A stretch of 64,000 nt of DNA from Gemmobacter aquatilis (GCF_900110025.1 NZ_FOCE01000003.1:186001-250000), one strand, 5' to 3'. Numbered from the stretch's first letter, positions 17,615 to 27,342 are shown. The notes: generated by a model from the letters alone, not told the origin. Numbers and translations are program-made.

Positions 17615-18778
17615 ATGCGGCATTTGTTCAGGGCTTTGGCTGGGGTCGTGCTGCTGCTGGCGGCGCTGGCGGTGTGGAAGCGCGACGATCTTGTGCGCCT
17701 GCAAGCGGTGCTGACGTTGTTCGAGGAAGATCGGATCACCGGCAATTTCAGCCATATGGACGCGGCCTTCCTGTCGGTGCCGGTGCCCAAGGGCAGCACG
17801 CCGCCCCTGCCCCTGCCTGCGGGCACGCCCTTTGACTTGCCGCAGGCGGCGCAGGATTGGGTGGTGGAACGGGCGGTCACCGCGCTGGTGATCGTGAAGG
17901 ACGGCGCGCTGCGGCACGAAAGCTATTACCTTGGCACCGGGCCAGAGGATCGGCGGATTGGCTGGTCTGTCTCGAAAAGCTTTCTGTCGGCGCTGATGGG
18001 CACGCTGGTCGCGGAAGGTGTGATCGCGCTGGACCGGCAGGTGGTGGACTATGTGCCCGCCCTGCGCGGATCGGCCTATGAAGGGGCGACGGTGCGACAG
18101 GTGGCCAACATGACCTCGGGCGTGGCCTTTGACGAGGATTATCTGGATTTCTGGAGCGACATCAACAAGATGGGCCGGGTTCTGGGGCTTGGCGGCTCGA
18201 TGGACGACTTCACGGCGGGCATCACGGCGCGGCGCGGGGCGCCGGGCGGGCCTTGGGCCTATGTGTCGATCGACACGCATGTTCTGGGCATGGTGATCCG
18301 GGGCGCGACCGGGCGCGCGGTGGTGGACCTGCTGGCCGAGCGGATCATCGCGCCGCTGGGGTTTGAGGTGGAGCCCTACTACCTGACCGATGGCACGGGC
18401 CAGCCCTTCGTGCTGGGCGGGTTGAACCTGATCACGCGCGATTATGCGCGGATGGGGGTGCTGTTCGCGCAGAACGGGCAGGTGCAGGGGCGCCAGATCG
18501 TGCCGGCCGACTGGATCGCCGTCTCTACCCGCCCGCAGGCAGACACGCCGCCGGGCAAGATGGGCTACGGCTATCAGTGGTGGATCCCGCAAGGCGCCGA
18601 GCCGGGCGAGTTTCTGGCGCAGGGGGTTTACGGCCAGTTCATCTATATCAACCAGCGCGCGGGCGTGGTGATTGCGGCGAATGGTGCCGACAGGGGCTTT
18701 ACGGCAGAGGGGGTCGAGGCGCAGAATATCGCCATGTTCCGCACCCTTACCGCCGCAATGGAGGCCGCAGATGGTTGA
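17615..18778 (+). CDS. Membrane-anchored beta-lactamase-family serine hydrolase
   Basis: A penicillin-binding-protein-like/class C serine hydrolase of 387 aa. The first 20 residues are a hydrophobic anchor or signal (ALAGVVLLLAALAVW). The catalytic SxxK motif is S118-V-S-K121 (IGWSVSKSF), and the second motif is likely the Tyr of AYVSIDTH. The gene has a good GGGAGGA before the ATG. These proteins act outside the inner membrane as esterases, peptidases or amidases. There is nothing to suggest true beta-lactamase activity. It overlaps the DUF2237 gene by 8 bp. Confidence 0.82.
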   Translation: MRHLFRALAGVVLLLAALAVWKRDDLVRLQAVLTLFEEDRITGNFSHMDAAFLSVPVPKGSTPPLPLPAGTPFDLPQAAQDWVVERAVTALVIVKDGALRHESYYLGTGPEDRRIGWSVSKSFLSALMGTLVAEGVIALDRQVVDYVPALRGSAYEGATVRQVANMTSGVAFDEDYLDFWSDINKMGRVLGLGGSMDDFTAGITARRGAPGGPWAYVSIDTHVLGMVIRGATGRAVVDLLAERIIAPLGFEVEPYYLTDGTGQPFVLGGLNLITRDYARMGVLFAQNGQVQGRQIVPADWIAVSTRPQADTPPGKMGYGYQWWIPQGAEPGEFLAQGVYGQFIYINQRAGVVIAANGADRGFTAEGVEAQNIAMFRTLTAAMEAADG

Positions 18779-19154
18779 CAAGGAAACCTCGGTCAATGTT
18801 CTGGGCGGGCGGCTGGAAAGCTGTTCCACCGCGCCGGTGACCGGATTCTTCCGCAATGGCTGCTGCGATACCGGGCCTGCGGATGCCGGACGGCATACGG
18901 TCTGTGCGGTGATGACGGCAGAGTTTCTGGCAATGTCGAAATATCTGGGCAATGACCTGAGCACGCCGCGCCCGGAATACGGCTTTGCCGGGCTGAAGCC
19001 GGGGGATCACTGGTGCCTGTGCGCCGGGCGCTTCCTGCAGGCGCATCAGGAAGGGGCGGCGCCACAGGTGCGGCTGGCGGCGACGCATCTTCGCACGCTG
19101 GATATCGTGCCGCTGTCGGTGCTGCGCGGCTATGCCACCGATCTGCCGAAGTGA
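18771..19154 (+). CDS. DUF2237 family protein
   Basis: A 127-aa protein matching DUF2237: a compact globular family with the conserved core VLGGRLESCSTAPVTGFFRNGCCDTG, the central TVCAVMTAEFLAMSKYLGNDLSTP and the Trp/Cys cluster GDHWCLCAGRFLQA. Its function is unknown. Five cysteines are retained. It begins inside the last codons of the serine hydrolase gene, so translation is coupled, and it is convergent with the LuxR-type gene, whose stop codon is the next base. Confidence 0.8.
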   Translation: MVDKETSVNVLGGRLESCSTAPVTGFFRNGCCDTGPADAGRHTVCAVMTAEFLAMSKYLGNDLSTPRPEYGFAGLKPGDHWCLCAGRFLQAHQEGAAPQVRLAATHLRTLDIVPLSVLRGYATDLPK

Positions 19155-19715
19155 TCAGGCGGCGCGGGCCGGTTTCGGCGGGGCGGTGCGGATCGGGCTG
19201 TCGTCGCGCATCAACTCCTCGATGAACAGGCTGAGCAGTTGCGGGCGCCCGGTCACCCCGGCCTTGCGATAGATCGCATTGGTCTGCGCCTTCACCGTGC
19301 CTTCCGAGGTTTCGCGCAGGCTGGCGATTTCGGCGGTGGACAGGCCCTTGATCGCGAACAGCGCCACATCGCGTTCGGCGGGGGTCAGCGCCCATTCGGT
19401 AAAGCGTTCCTCCAGCATCTCGGCAAAGGCGCCCGAGGCGCGGCGCAGGCGTTCTTCGGCGACATTGCGTTCGCCCAGCACATGACGCAGTGCATAGGTG
19501 CCTAGGCCCAGGCCGATCAGCAGGCCGAAGGCGGCGCAAATCTCGATGATCTCGCGCAGTTCCCAACTGATCGGGACGGCGGTGATGCCCACCACCGACG
19601 AGAAGATGTCGAGGATGAACACCGCCGCGCAGAGAATCTGGATCGCCAGCAGCGCTGCGATACCCAAGGGCGCGCGGGTCAGCAGGCGGTGAAACCCGGT
19701 GGCGGGCGCGCTCAC
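19155..19715 (-). CDS. Membrane-anchored LuxR-type transcriptional regulator
   Basis: A 186-aa one-component regulator. Two hydrophobic helices (about residues 15-42 and 58-78) are followed by a linker and a C-terminal LuxR/GerE helix-turn-helix (about 105-170: LTPAERDVALFAIKGLSTAEIA, then SEGTVKAQTNAIYRKAGV). There is no receiver or ligand domain, so the sensor part would be the membrane hairpin and its short loop. The start is GTG, with GGGAGGGG 4 bp upstream, overlapping the stop of the preceding secreted-protein gene by 4 bp. The coupling suggests that the secreted partner and the regulator work together. Confidence 0.78.
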   Translation of the reverse strand: MSAPATGFHRLLTRAPLGIAALLAIQILCAAVFILDIFSSVVGITAVPISWELREIIEICAAFGLLIGLGLGTYALRHVLGERNVAEERLRRASGAFAEMLEERFTEWALTPAERDVALFAIKGLSTAEIASLRETSEGTVKAQTNAIYRKAGVTGRPQLLSLFIEELMRDDSPIRTAPPKPARAA

Positions 19716-20101
19716 GGCGCCCCTCCCACGGGGTCGCCCTTGCCCACCTCGGAGCTGCGGTCCAGCAGTTCGGGCGCATCGCCGGTATCAGCTGCCGTTG
19801 CCGTTGCAGCAGTGGAGCCCGCCCCCATGCCATGGCCCGACGAACGGTCTGCATAGCGCGGGATCAGGCTTTGGTAATCGCGAAGAATCTCGCCAGTGCG
19901 GGGGTTTACGACGATTTCGCGCTGAAACTCGCCCAGAACGGCAGTGATGCGCAACCGGCCCAGCAGGGTATGGCCAACTTCGACGCGGCCATAGCCCTGC
20001 GCCGTAAGTTGGGCCACAAGCTGCTCCTCCAGCGGATCGGCCCGCAGGGGGGCGGAGGCAAAGGTGGCCAGCAGAAGCACAAGCGGGAACAGATGTTTCA
20101 T
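19712..20101 (-). CDS. Small secreted protein, PepSY-like
   Basis: A 129-aa protein with an N-terminal signal peptide (MKHLFPLVLLLATFASAPLRA, cleavage after ADP likely). The segment EQLVAQLTAQGYGRVEVGHTLLGRLRI, then REIVVNPRTGEILRDY, resembles PepSY-type periplasmic domains, which inhibit peptidases or sense ligands. The C-terminal 40 residues are Ala/Thr/Gly-rich and probably disordered. The gene is coupled to the membrane LuxR-type gene by a GTGA overlap. Family assignment is by eye only. Confidence 0.65.
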   Translation of the reverse strand: MKHLFPLVLLLATFASAPLRADPLEEQLVAQLTAQGYGRVEVGHTLLGRLRITAVLGEFQREIVVNPRTGEILRDYQSLIPRYADRSSGHGMGAGSTAATATAADTGDAPELLDRSSEVGKGDPVGGAP

Positions 20102-20188
20102 CGTTGTCTCTTGATGCGCCGGGGCTGCGACATACAAAGCCGCCCCGAGCTTGGCACCCCGGGGCAGCATGTCAAGCGCGGCTGCGGC

Positions 20189-20821
20189 TCAGTTGTCGCA
20201 GGTTTTGGTCACGGTGGCGTCACAGGCCCGGCCTTGCGCGGCTTTTGCGCTGGGAGTGCTGGCTTGCGGGGTGCGCGGCGTGCCACCGAAGGTCTGCATC
20301 ACCGCAGGGTCGATTTCGACACCGCCACAGGCTTCGCAGAAATCCGGGCTGCCCCCGGCCCAGACCATGCCGTCATCGACCACGACATCGGGGGTCTCTT
20401 CCACCGGGTCTTCGGAGATGTCGGTCGGGTCTTCCTCGGTCGGCGGTTCTTCGGTCGGGTCTTCTTCGTCCCCGCGACAGAAATCGCAGTTCTCGCGGCC
20501 ATCGATCCAACCGTCGATCGGATCGACAAGAGCGCCGTCATCGACGGGATCGTCTATGCTGCCATCGTCGGCGGGATCATCGACAGGTGTGTCGTCGGCA
20601 AGTGTATCGTCGGTGGTGTCATCCGTGGCCGGATCGCCGACGCTGCCCTCCTCCGAGGTGGCCTCATCTTCCGTGGTCACCCTCACCAGCGGCCCGTTCA
20701 GGGCCTGGCCCGGCAGGGTGATCCCGCCGGGGGGCACCATCGGCAGGGCCAGCGCGGTGCCGGGAACCAGCAGCCAGAGCGCGGCGCCTGTCAGAAATGC
20801 GCGGGTCACATCAACCTTCAT
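20189..20821 (-). CDS. Secreted Asp/Glu-rich low-complexity protein
   Basis: A 210-aa exported protein of unknown function. A signal peptide (MKVDVTRAFLTGAALWLLVP, then ALA) is followed by a Pro/Gly segment and a long acidic tract (residues 50-150) built from short units such as DDTxxDD and DEEDPTEEPP. Two cysteine pairs, CDFC near 110 and CEAC near 160, flank the second acidic block, with two more Cys near the end. GGGGAGG stands 5 bp before the ATG. It is the first gene of a three-gene minus-strand group ending in the membrane LuxR-type regulator. Calcium binding is a possibility only. Confidence 0.7.
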   Translation of the reverse strand: MKVDVTRAFLTGAALWLLVPGTALALPMVPPGGITLPGQALNGPLVRVTTEDEATSEEGSVGDPATDDTTDDTLADDTPVDDPADDGSIDDPVDDGALVDPIDGWIDGRENCDFCRGDEEDPTEEPPTEEDPTDISEDPVEETPDVVVDDGMVWAGGSPDFCEACGGVEIDPAVMQTFGGTPRTPQASTPSAKAAQGRACDATVTKTCDN

Positions 20822-20924
20822 CGAAACCTCCCCAAAACCTGTATCAGGTCCATCACGCCAAACACCCGGCGCCAGACCATCAGGCGCCCCTGCCCCCGCC
20901 GCGTCCATGCCGCAAATGTTTAGA

Positions 20925-20953
20925 AGGCCCCGATTCCGCAGAAATCGGGGCCT
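20925..20953 (-). terminator. Terminator of trpB
   Basis: The perfect 11-bp stem AGGCCCCGATT/AATCGGGGCCT has a 7-nt loop. On the minus strand it runs into TTCTAAACATTT. It lies 30 bp after the trpB stop and before the acidic-protein gene. Confidence 0.8.
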
Positions 20954-20982
20954 AAACCAGAGTTTATCACGAAATGGGGGCG

Positions 20983-22215
<1,233 letters not shown>

Positions 22216-22270
22216 GGCTGCCCCCTGCGTGTGTTGCCCCCGATGTAGCGCGGATGGGAACCGGGGGAAA

Positions 22271-22340
22271 GGGGGCTGTCTGCCCCCTCTTGAGCGCGGC
22301 GCGCTCAATTCACCCCCGAGAGTATTTTTGTCAGGTTGAA
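22271..22340. repeat. Composite repeat: GC hairpin, palindrome and 21-nt element
   Basis: From left to right it contains GGGGGCTGTCTGCCCCC (22271-22287), the perfect 9-bp-arm palindrome TTGAGCGCG-G-CGCGCTCAA (22290-22308), and GAGTATTTTT-GTCAGGTTGAA (22320-22340). The first and last parts recur elsewhere in the window. Confidence 0.8.
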
Positions 22341-22648
22341 TGAGGAAGCCTTTGTCCTGGCGCGACGGTCCGGCCTTATGGGCAAAGGCACCAGGATTTC
22401 GGAATCCTTCGTGCGTTCTATGGGGAAACGGTCCCCATGCAAGGCAAGACGGGGATTGCCCTTTGGCCCGATGCATGTCGCAGAACTTCGCGCAAGCGGT
22501 CTCCCCGCCCTTCCTGAAGGAAGAATTGGCTCAGAGTGCGAACGGTGGCAGGGCGGAGGACGTGTTACGACAGGATGGGCTGTTTCGTTGCCGTGCGACT
22601 ATAATCAGCCCAGTTGCGTCTCACAGACTGGGGCTTATGTTCCTTTTA

Positions 22649-22665
22649 CGCTGATTTTATCAGCG
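22649..22665. repeat. Perfect short inverted repeat CGCTGAT-TTT-ATCAGCG
   Basis: Seven-bp arms around TTT lie about 190 bp before the acquired gene. This could be an operator, a small hairpin or a recombination remnant. No other copy was seen in the window. Confidence 0.45.
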
Positions 22666-22856
22666 CAGGCGACATCTGCCGGAATATGCCGACCGGGAAC
22701 GGATGGCCGCCCCCTGTTGACGCCCGCGTTCAGGCGAAAAGGCGTGACTTCTGCGCAGCGTGTGGAGAAGCTTGCGGTATTGGGAATCGATGGAAAGGAG
22801 GGGAACGCCCGCAACACGCTTTCCTGTGGGGAGTTTACTGCGGCGTTCCAGGTGCA

Positions 22857-23825
22857 ATGCCTAAACGAAATTGGCTGCGAAAAGGTTGGTCTGTAATAAT
22901 ATATTACTTGAGCCTGGCACTTCAAGTACTTGTATTGCCTATTATATTGTTGATATCTGCATACCTTTCATATCTTTGCTATACCGGTTCTGTAGAACAG
23001 TCCGCAATCGAAGACGAATCCAAGCTGCGCAGCAAAAGCTCCTTCAACGCCATCTACCAAGCAGAGTGGCAGCGATGCTCGGGCCTCACCATCGCCGAGC
23101 GCAAGGACTGCCGGATTGACACAGAAGAAGCGATCCGCGAAAACGAACTCAAGGAGCATGATCTTGTAGCGCAAGAGGTTACCGCTCTGTGGACGCGTAT
23201 AACTGGTCTTGCCGCTATTCTCGGTGCTTTGTCTGGCCTTCTCGGTCTTGGACTGATTTGGGCGGCTTACAAGGAATCCCGTGAGACGAATAAGGGTTCC
23301 CGCGAGGCGAATGCGATTACCCGAGAGATTGGTCAGGCACAGGTGAGAGCTTATCTTTCCATCAAAACGGCAACATATACGCGGGATAGTGATGGGACAA
23401 GCAAGATAGCCTTGGAATTTATTAACACCGGCCAGAGCCCCGCATCTGATATTGAGGTCATTGTAACTGCAGATCTCAAAGACGAAGTGAACAAGAACAG
23501 TATCACGACACCTCTAAATGTAGACATATGGAAACCTGGTGCAGTTGCCGCTAGAGAAATAATATCTGGTGTATTTGCTGTACTTCCTCCCGCTCATTCC
23601 GATAACAAAACCACGATCTCTTACGAAGTGACCATAATGTTTCGAACAGTCTTTGATGACCTTGGTGTTAGGGTACTGAAAGTCAGTGGCAGCCGCAATT
23701 TGGCCAACATTAGGCATGTCAGCTGCGGGCGTCTGGAACTCCCCCGAGAACATGCCGCAGAACACAAGGTGGAAACCGCCCAACCACCTCAGCCCCTCCT
23801 GCCGCCTGCGGCGTCTGCCACGTAA
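22857..23825 (+). CDS. AT-rich acquired two-helix membrane protein, hypothetical
   Basis: A 322-aa protein of no named family. The N-terminus is basic (MPKRNWLRKGW), followed by a transmembrane helix (about residues 12-42), an extracytoplasmic Glu/Lys-rich helical part with three Cys (QRCSGLTIAERKDCRID), a second helix (about 108-135), a cytoplasmic charged coiled segment (KESRETNKGSREANAITREIGQAQVRAYL) and a C-terminal beta-sandwich-like domain (FINTGQSPASDIEV). Similar hypothetical proteins are common on small genomic islands. Codons are clearly more AT-rich (ATA, TTA-type, TAT) than in all neighbours. It lies on the opposite strand between trpF and trpB. The ribosome-binding site is weak (CCAGGTGCA). 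Confidence 0.7.
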   Translation: MPKRNWLRKGWSVIIYYLSLALQVLVLPIILLISAYLSYLCYTGSVEQSAIEDESKLRSKSSFNAIYQAEWQRCSGLTIAERKDCRIDTEEAIRENELKEHDLVAQEVTALWTRITGLAAILGALSGLLGLGLIWAAYKESRETNKGSREANAITREIGQAQVRAYLSIKTATYTRDSDGTSKIALEFINTGQSPASDIEVIVTADLKDEVNKNSITTPLNVDIWKPGAVAAREIISGVFAVLPPAHSDNKTTISYEVTIMFRTVFDDLGVRVLKVSGSRNLANIRHVSCGRLELPREHAAEHKVETAQPPQPLLPPAASAT

Positions 23826-23871
23826 GGCCGGGGCGTCTTGCCGGGATGACTGCAAACCCCTGCCTTTGCCC

Positions 23872-23892
23872 TTCATCTTGGCGCAAATATCC
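23872..23892. repeat. Dispersed 21-nt element, single copy
   Basis: TTCATCTTGG-CGCAAATATCC lies 46 bp after the acquired gene and upstream of the trpF stop codon. It is followed by a GGGGGCGC/GCGCCCCC hairpin near 23917-23936. Confidence 0.75.
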
Positions 23893-23946
23893 TCAGGGGG
23901 TGAGCCGCGCAGCGGCGAGGGGGCGCGAGCGCCCCCTTGGGACGGG

Positions 23947-24612
23947 TCAGCCCGGCAGGCGAAAGCCGGTGGGCGCCAGTGCCGCCCGGGTGAAGGCGGC
24001 GATCTTGCCTGCGTCCTTGATCCCCGGTGCGGATTCCACCCCCGAGGAGACATCGACCTGCCGCGCATTGGTCAGGCGGATCGCCTCGGCGACGTTTTCG
24101 GGGGTCAGGCCGCCCGCCAGCATCCAGGGCTTCAGCCAGCGGCGCTGCGCCACCAGCCGCCAGTCGAAGGAGAGGCCATTGCCCCCCGGCAGGGCGGCAC
24201 CTTTCGGGGGCTTGGCGTCGATCAGCAACTGGTCGGCCACAAGGCTGTACTCGAACAGCGGCGCCAGATCGCCTTCATCGGCCACGCCCAGCGCCTTCAT
24301 CACCGGCAGGCCATAGCGGGCGCGCACGTCCGCCACGCGGTCGGGCGATTCGTGGCCGTGCAGTTGCAACATGTCGAGCGGCACCGCTTCGACAATCGCA
24401 TCCAGCGTGGCGTCATCGGCATCGACGGTCAGCGCGACCTTGGCGAGGCCGATGGGTGCTGCGAGGGCCAGATCGCGGGCGACTTCAAGGCTCAGATGCC
24501 GGGGGCTTTTGGCGAAGAACACGAAGCCCGCATAGGCCGCGCCTGCGGCGGCGACCGCAGCCACATCCGCCACGGTCCGCAGACCGCAGATCTTTACCCG
24601 GATGTCCGCCAT
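23947..24612 (-). CDS. trpF: Phosphoribosylanthranilate isomerase
   Basis: Catalyses the Amadori rearrangement of phosphoribosylanthranilate in tryptophan synthesis. It has 221 aa and a single TIM barrel. The catalytic Cys is in VKICGLR at the N-terminus, and the catalytic Asp lies in the strand following DQLLIDAK. The phosphate loop is [14 protein letters not shown]. The start lies 3 bp after the lapA stop, so translation is coupled. The next tryptophan gene, trpB, is now 1.7 kb downstream beyond the acquired gene. Confidence 0.95.
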   Translation of the reverse strand: MADIRVKICGLRTVADVAAVAAAGAAYAGFVFFAKSPRHLSLEVARDLALAAPIGLAKVALTVDADDATLDAIVEAVPLDMLQLHGHESPDRVADVRARYGLPVMKALGVADEGDLAPLFEYSLVADQLLIDAKPPKGAALPGGNGLSFDWRLVAQRRWLKPWMLAGGLTPENVAEAIRLTNARQVDVSSGVESAPGIKDAGKIAAFTRAALAPTGFRLPG

Positions 24613-24615
24613 GGG

Positions 24616-24978
24616 TCAGCTTGCCTTCTTCTTCTCGATCAGCGAGAGAACATCATCCTGCTGCACTTCGCCCTTGGCATCGCGCATCGCGGCGAGTTCG
24701 CGCTGCAGGCGGCGGGCTTCGGCGGCCTTGCTGGAGGCTTCGGCCCGGTGGCGGTGTTCGCGCAGCCATTCCCAGACGAAGCCGATCAGCAGGCCGATGG
24801 CCACGCCGCCGAACAGCACGGCGAACAGTGGCAGATCCATCTGCCAGCCATAGCCGAGCAGGGCGGTCAGATCATCGGGCAGCGCCTTGACGGTGACCGG
24901 CGCCCGGTTGGCGAGGGCCACGGTCAGCAGGCACAGGGCGATGGCCAGCAGGACGAGATAGCGGAGATATCGCAGCAT
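24616..24978 (-). CDS. LapA-domain (DUF1049) inner-membrane protein
   Basis: A 120-aa protein with two transmembrane helices (about residues 6-23 and 48-70) and a C-terminal cytoplasmic coiled coil (HRHRAEASSKAAEARRLQRELAAMRDAKGE). It fits the LapA/YciS family, which in enterobacteria acts with LapB in controlling LPS synthesis. That link is not shown here, as no lapB is present. It lies between ihfB and trpF, the arrangement I expect in Rhodobacteraceae. Confidence 0.82.
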   Translation of the reverse strand: MLRYLRYLVLLAIALCLLTVALANRAPVTVKALPDDLTALLGYGWQMDLPLFAVLFGGVAIGLLIGFVWEWLREHRHRAEASSKAAEARRLQRELAAMRDAKGEVQQDDVLSLIEKKKAS

Positions 24979-25007
24979 CGGCCCCGGGGCCTCCCCTCCC
25001 CTGTCGC

Positions 25008-25292
25008 TTACGCTTTGCCGTTCAGGCGGTCGCGCAGCAACTTGCCGGTCTTGAAGAACGGCACTTTCTTGTCTTCCACCTCGACCGATTCGCCGGTGCG
25101 GGGGTTGCGCCCGGTGCGGGCGTCGCGTTCCTTCACCGAGAAGGCGCCGAAGCCGCGCAGTTCCACCCGGTCGCCTTTGGCGAGTGCCTCGATGATCTCA
25201 TCGAAGACAGTGTTCACGATCCGCTCTACATGGCGTTGCGTGAGATGCGGGTTTTCATCCGCGATCTTCTGGATCAGTTCCGAACGGATCAT
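25008..25292 (-). CDS. ihfB: Integration host factor beta subunit
   Basis: DNA-bending nucleoid protein of the HU/IHF family, acting as a heterodimer with IhfA. It has 94 aa with the family fold: helical N-terminus [18 protein letters not shown], then [27 protein letters not shown] with the intercalating Pro in the arm. The start at 25292 has GGGGGG 9 bp upstream. It lies after rpsA, and a stem-loop terminator at the rpsA 3' end separates them. Confidence 0.95.
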   Translation of the reverse strand: MIRSELIQKIADENPHLTQRHVERIVNTVFDEIIEALAKGDRVELRGFGAFSVKERDARTGRNPRTGESVEVEDKKVPFFKTGKLLRDRLNGKA

Positions 25293-25446
25293 CCGAAAAT
25301 TCCCCCCAGGGGCAAGGTCATGGCAGCCGGCCCGCATTTCTTGGTCTGAGGGGACTATAGGCGGAAATCTTCGGCGCACAAAAGGAAAACCGTGCAATCG
25401 CCATGACTTGGCCGGGTGGCCCGGCGTTTTATCGCCAGAAACGGCA

Positions 25447-25472
25447 CAGGCCCCGCCTTTCGGCGGGGCCTG
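25447..25472 (-). terminator. Stem-loop at the rpsA 3' end
   Basis: A perfect 11-bp stem CAGGCCCCGCC/GGCGGGGCCTG closes on a GAAA tetraloop (minus strand), 24 bp after the rpsA stop. The T-tract that follows is weak (TGCCGTTTCT), so it may attenuate rather than stop transcription into ihfB. Confidence 0.7.
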
Positions 25473-25495
25473 CATGTCCTGACCGAGGGTCAGGA

Positions 25496-27178
25496 TCAGG
25501 TACGATCGGCCTTGAGCGCCGCGCCGAGGATATCCCCCAGCGATGCACCCGAATCGGACGAGCCATACTGTTCCACGGCTTCTTTCTCTTCGGCGATTTC
25601 CTTCGCCTTGATCGAGAGGCCGAGGCGGCGGGTTTTCGAATCCACGTTGGTCACGCGGGCATCGACTTTGTCGCCAACCTGGAAACGCTCGGGGCGCTGG
25701 TCGGCACGGTCGCGGGCCAGATCCGAACGGCGGATGAAAGCCTTCATGCCGTTGTATTCGACCTCGATGCCGCCGTCTTCGATCGCGGTCACGGTGCAGG
25801 TGACAACACCGCCCCGCTTCACGCCATCAACCGCGTCGGTGAAGGTGTCGTCGCCCAGAGCCTTGATCGACAGCGAGATACGCTCTTTGTCGATATCCAC
25901 TTCGGTGACGGCGGCCTTGACCGTGTCGCCCTTGCGGTAGTTCTGGATCGCGTCTTCGCCGCGCTGGTCCCACGACAGGTCGGACAGGTGAACCATGCCG
26001 TCGATGTCGTTTTCCAGACCCACGAACAGACCGAATTCGGTGATGTTCTTGACTTCGCCTTCGATGGCGGTGCCAACCGGGTGGTTTTCGGCAAACACTT
26101 CCCACGGGTTGCGCTGGGTCTGCTTGAGGCCCAGGGACACGCGGCGCTTGGCGCTGTCGATTTCCAGCACCATGACGTCAACCTCTTGCGAGGTGGAGAC
26201 GATCTTGCCGGGGTGCACGTTCTTCTTGGTCCACGACATTTCGGAGACGTGAACGAGACCCTCGACACCGGCTTCCAGCTCCACGAAGGCGCCGTAATCG
26301 GTGATGTTGGTGACACGGCCCTTGTGGACCGAGTTGATCGGATAGGCTTTTTCCACGGCATCCCACGGATCGGACTGAAGCTGCTTCATGCCGAGCGAGA
26401 TACGATGGGTTTCCTTGTTGATCTTGATGACCTGCACTTTGACAGTTTCACCGATCGCCAGGATTTCCGACGGGTGGTTGACGCGGCGCCAGGCCATGTC
26501 GGTGACGTGCAGCAGGCCGTCCACGCCGCCGAGGTCAACGAAGGCACCGTATTCGGTGATGTTCTTGACCACGCCATCCACGGTCTGACCTTCGGTCAGG
26601 TTGGAGATGACTTCGGCACGCTGTTCGGCGCGCGATTCTTCAAGGATCGCACGGCGCGAGACAACGATGTTGCCGCGACGACGGTCCATCTTCAGGATCT
26701 GGAAGGGCTGCTTGATGCCCATCAGCGGGCCGGCGTCGCGCACGGGGCGCACGTCAACCTGCGAACCCGGCAGGAACGCAACAGCGCCGCCCAGATCGAC
26801 GGTGAAGCCACCCTTGACGCGGCCAAAGATCGCGCCATCGACGCGGGTCTCGTTGGCGTAGGCTTTTTCCAGACGGTCCCAAGCTTCTTCGCGGCGGGCC
26901 TTGTCACGGCTGATGACAGCTTCGCCACGGGCATTCTCGACGCGGTCAAGGTAGACCTCGACTTCATCGCCCACGTTGATGTTCGGGGCTTCGCCGGGAT
27001 TCGCGAATTCTTTCAGATCGACGCGGCCTTCCATCTTGTAGCCGACGTCGATGATGGCCTGGCCCGCTTCGATCGCGATGACCCGGCCTTTGACAACCGA
27101 ACCCTCTTCGGGGGTGTCAATCTCGAAGCTCTCTTTCAGAAGGGCTTCGAATTCTTCCATGGATGCTTTAGCGCACAT
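25496..27178 (-). CDS. rpsA: 30S ribosomal protein S1
   Basis: The mRNA-binding protein of the small subunit, 560 aa with six S1 (OB-fold) repeats. Repeats 3-6 show the typical [25 protein letters not shown] pattern (shown here in part: [36 protein letters not shown]). The N-terminal 20 residues ([14 protein letters not shown]) form the ribosome-docking helix. The leader is about 135 nt if the promoter proposed at 27314-27342 is used, long enough for S1 autoregulation. AAAGGAAAC precedes the ATG. Confidence 0.97.
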   Translation of the reverse strand: MCAKASMEEFEALLKESFEIDTPEEGSVVKGRVIAIEAGQAIIDVGYKMEGRVDLKEFANPGEAPNINVGDEVEVYLDRVENARGEAVISRDKARREEAWDRLEKAYANETRVDGAIFGRVKGGFTVDLGGAVAFLPGSQVDVRPVRDAGPLMGIKQPFQILKMDRRRGNIVVSRRAILEESRAEQRAEVISNLTEGQTVDGVVKNITEYGAFVDLGGVDGLLHVTDMAWRRVNHPSEILAIGETVKVQVIKINKETHRISLGMKQLQSDPWDAVEKAYPINSVHKGRVTNITDYGAFVELEAGVEGLVHVSEMSWTKKNVHPGKIVSTSQEVDVMVLEIDSAKRRVSLGLKQTQRNPWEVFAENHPVGTAIEGEVKNITEFGLFVGLENDIDGMVHLSDLSWDQRGEDAIQNYRKGDTVKAAVTEVDIDKERISLSIKALGDDTFTDAVDGVKRGGVVTCTVTAIEDGGIEVEYNGMKAFIRRSDLARDRADQRPERFQVGDKVDARVTNVDSKTRRLGLSIKAKEIAEEKEAVEQYGSSDSGASLGDILGAALKADRT

Positions 27179-27313
27179 ATAGATCAGTTTCCTTTACACG
27201 TGATTTTACTGGCCTTGCGGTTGGCTCCGCCGGTCTTTGCTCACCCCGTTTGGCAATGCCGCTGGCTGGCCGGAAAACCGGCACGAGACGCGACTCTGCC
27301 TCGGGATGAGCGG

Positions 27314-27342
27314 CCTATACTGCCTTTGCCCTGTCAAAACAA
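27314..27342 (-). promoter_or_regulatory. Candidate rpsA promoter
   Basis: On the minus strand, TTGTTT and TATAGG are separated by 17 nt. A TTGACA overlaps the spacer but is too close to TATAGG to pair with it. The site lies about 135 nt before the rpsA start, close to the stop of the upstream secreted-protein gene. Confidence 0.4.

Larger units (their letters stand above)
22216..22856. other. Intergenic region between trpB and the acquired gene
   Basis: This 641-bp stretch carries no gene that I can support. Its left end holds a GGGGGC-TGTCT-GCCCCC hairpin, a 19-bp palindrome and a 21-nt dispersed element. From about 22600 the base composition drops towards that of the acquired gene, and a perfect 7-bp inverted repeat lies at 22649-22665. 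Open frames cross it on the plus strand but lack ribosome-binding sites and family resemblance. The insertion boundary between host and foreign DNA is probably between 22340 and 22600. Confidence 0.6.

Noticed and set aside
17615-18778. True class C beta-lactamase
   Set aside because: SxxK is present but the YxN and KTG motifs of AmpC are not clear, and the protein is membrane-anchored like esterase/peptidase relatives.
22525-22560. Resemblance to the 5' end of 16S rRNA (TGGCTCAGAGTGCGAACGG)
   Set aside because: Only about 20 nt resemble the rRNA start and the following bases do not continue the match. Taken as chance.
22336-22896. Open frames on the plus strand upstream of the acquired gene
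   Set aside because: They have no ribosome-binding site, no family resemblance, Cys/Trp-rich unlikely composition and cross the repeat elements. The ATG at 22857 is the better start.
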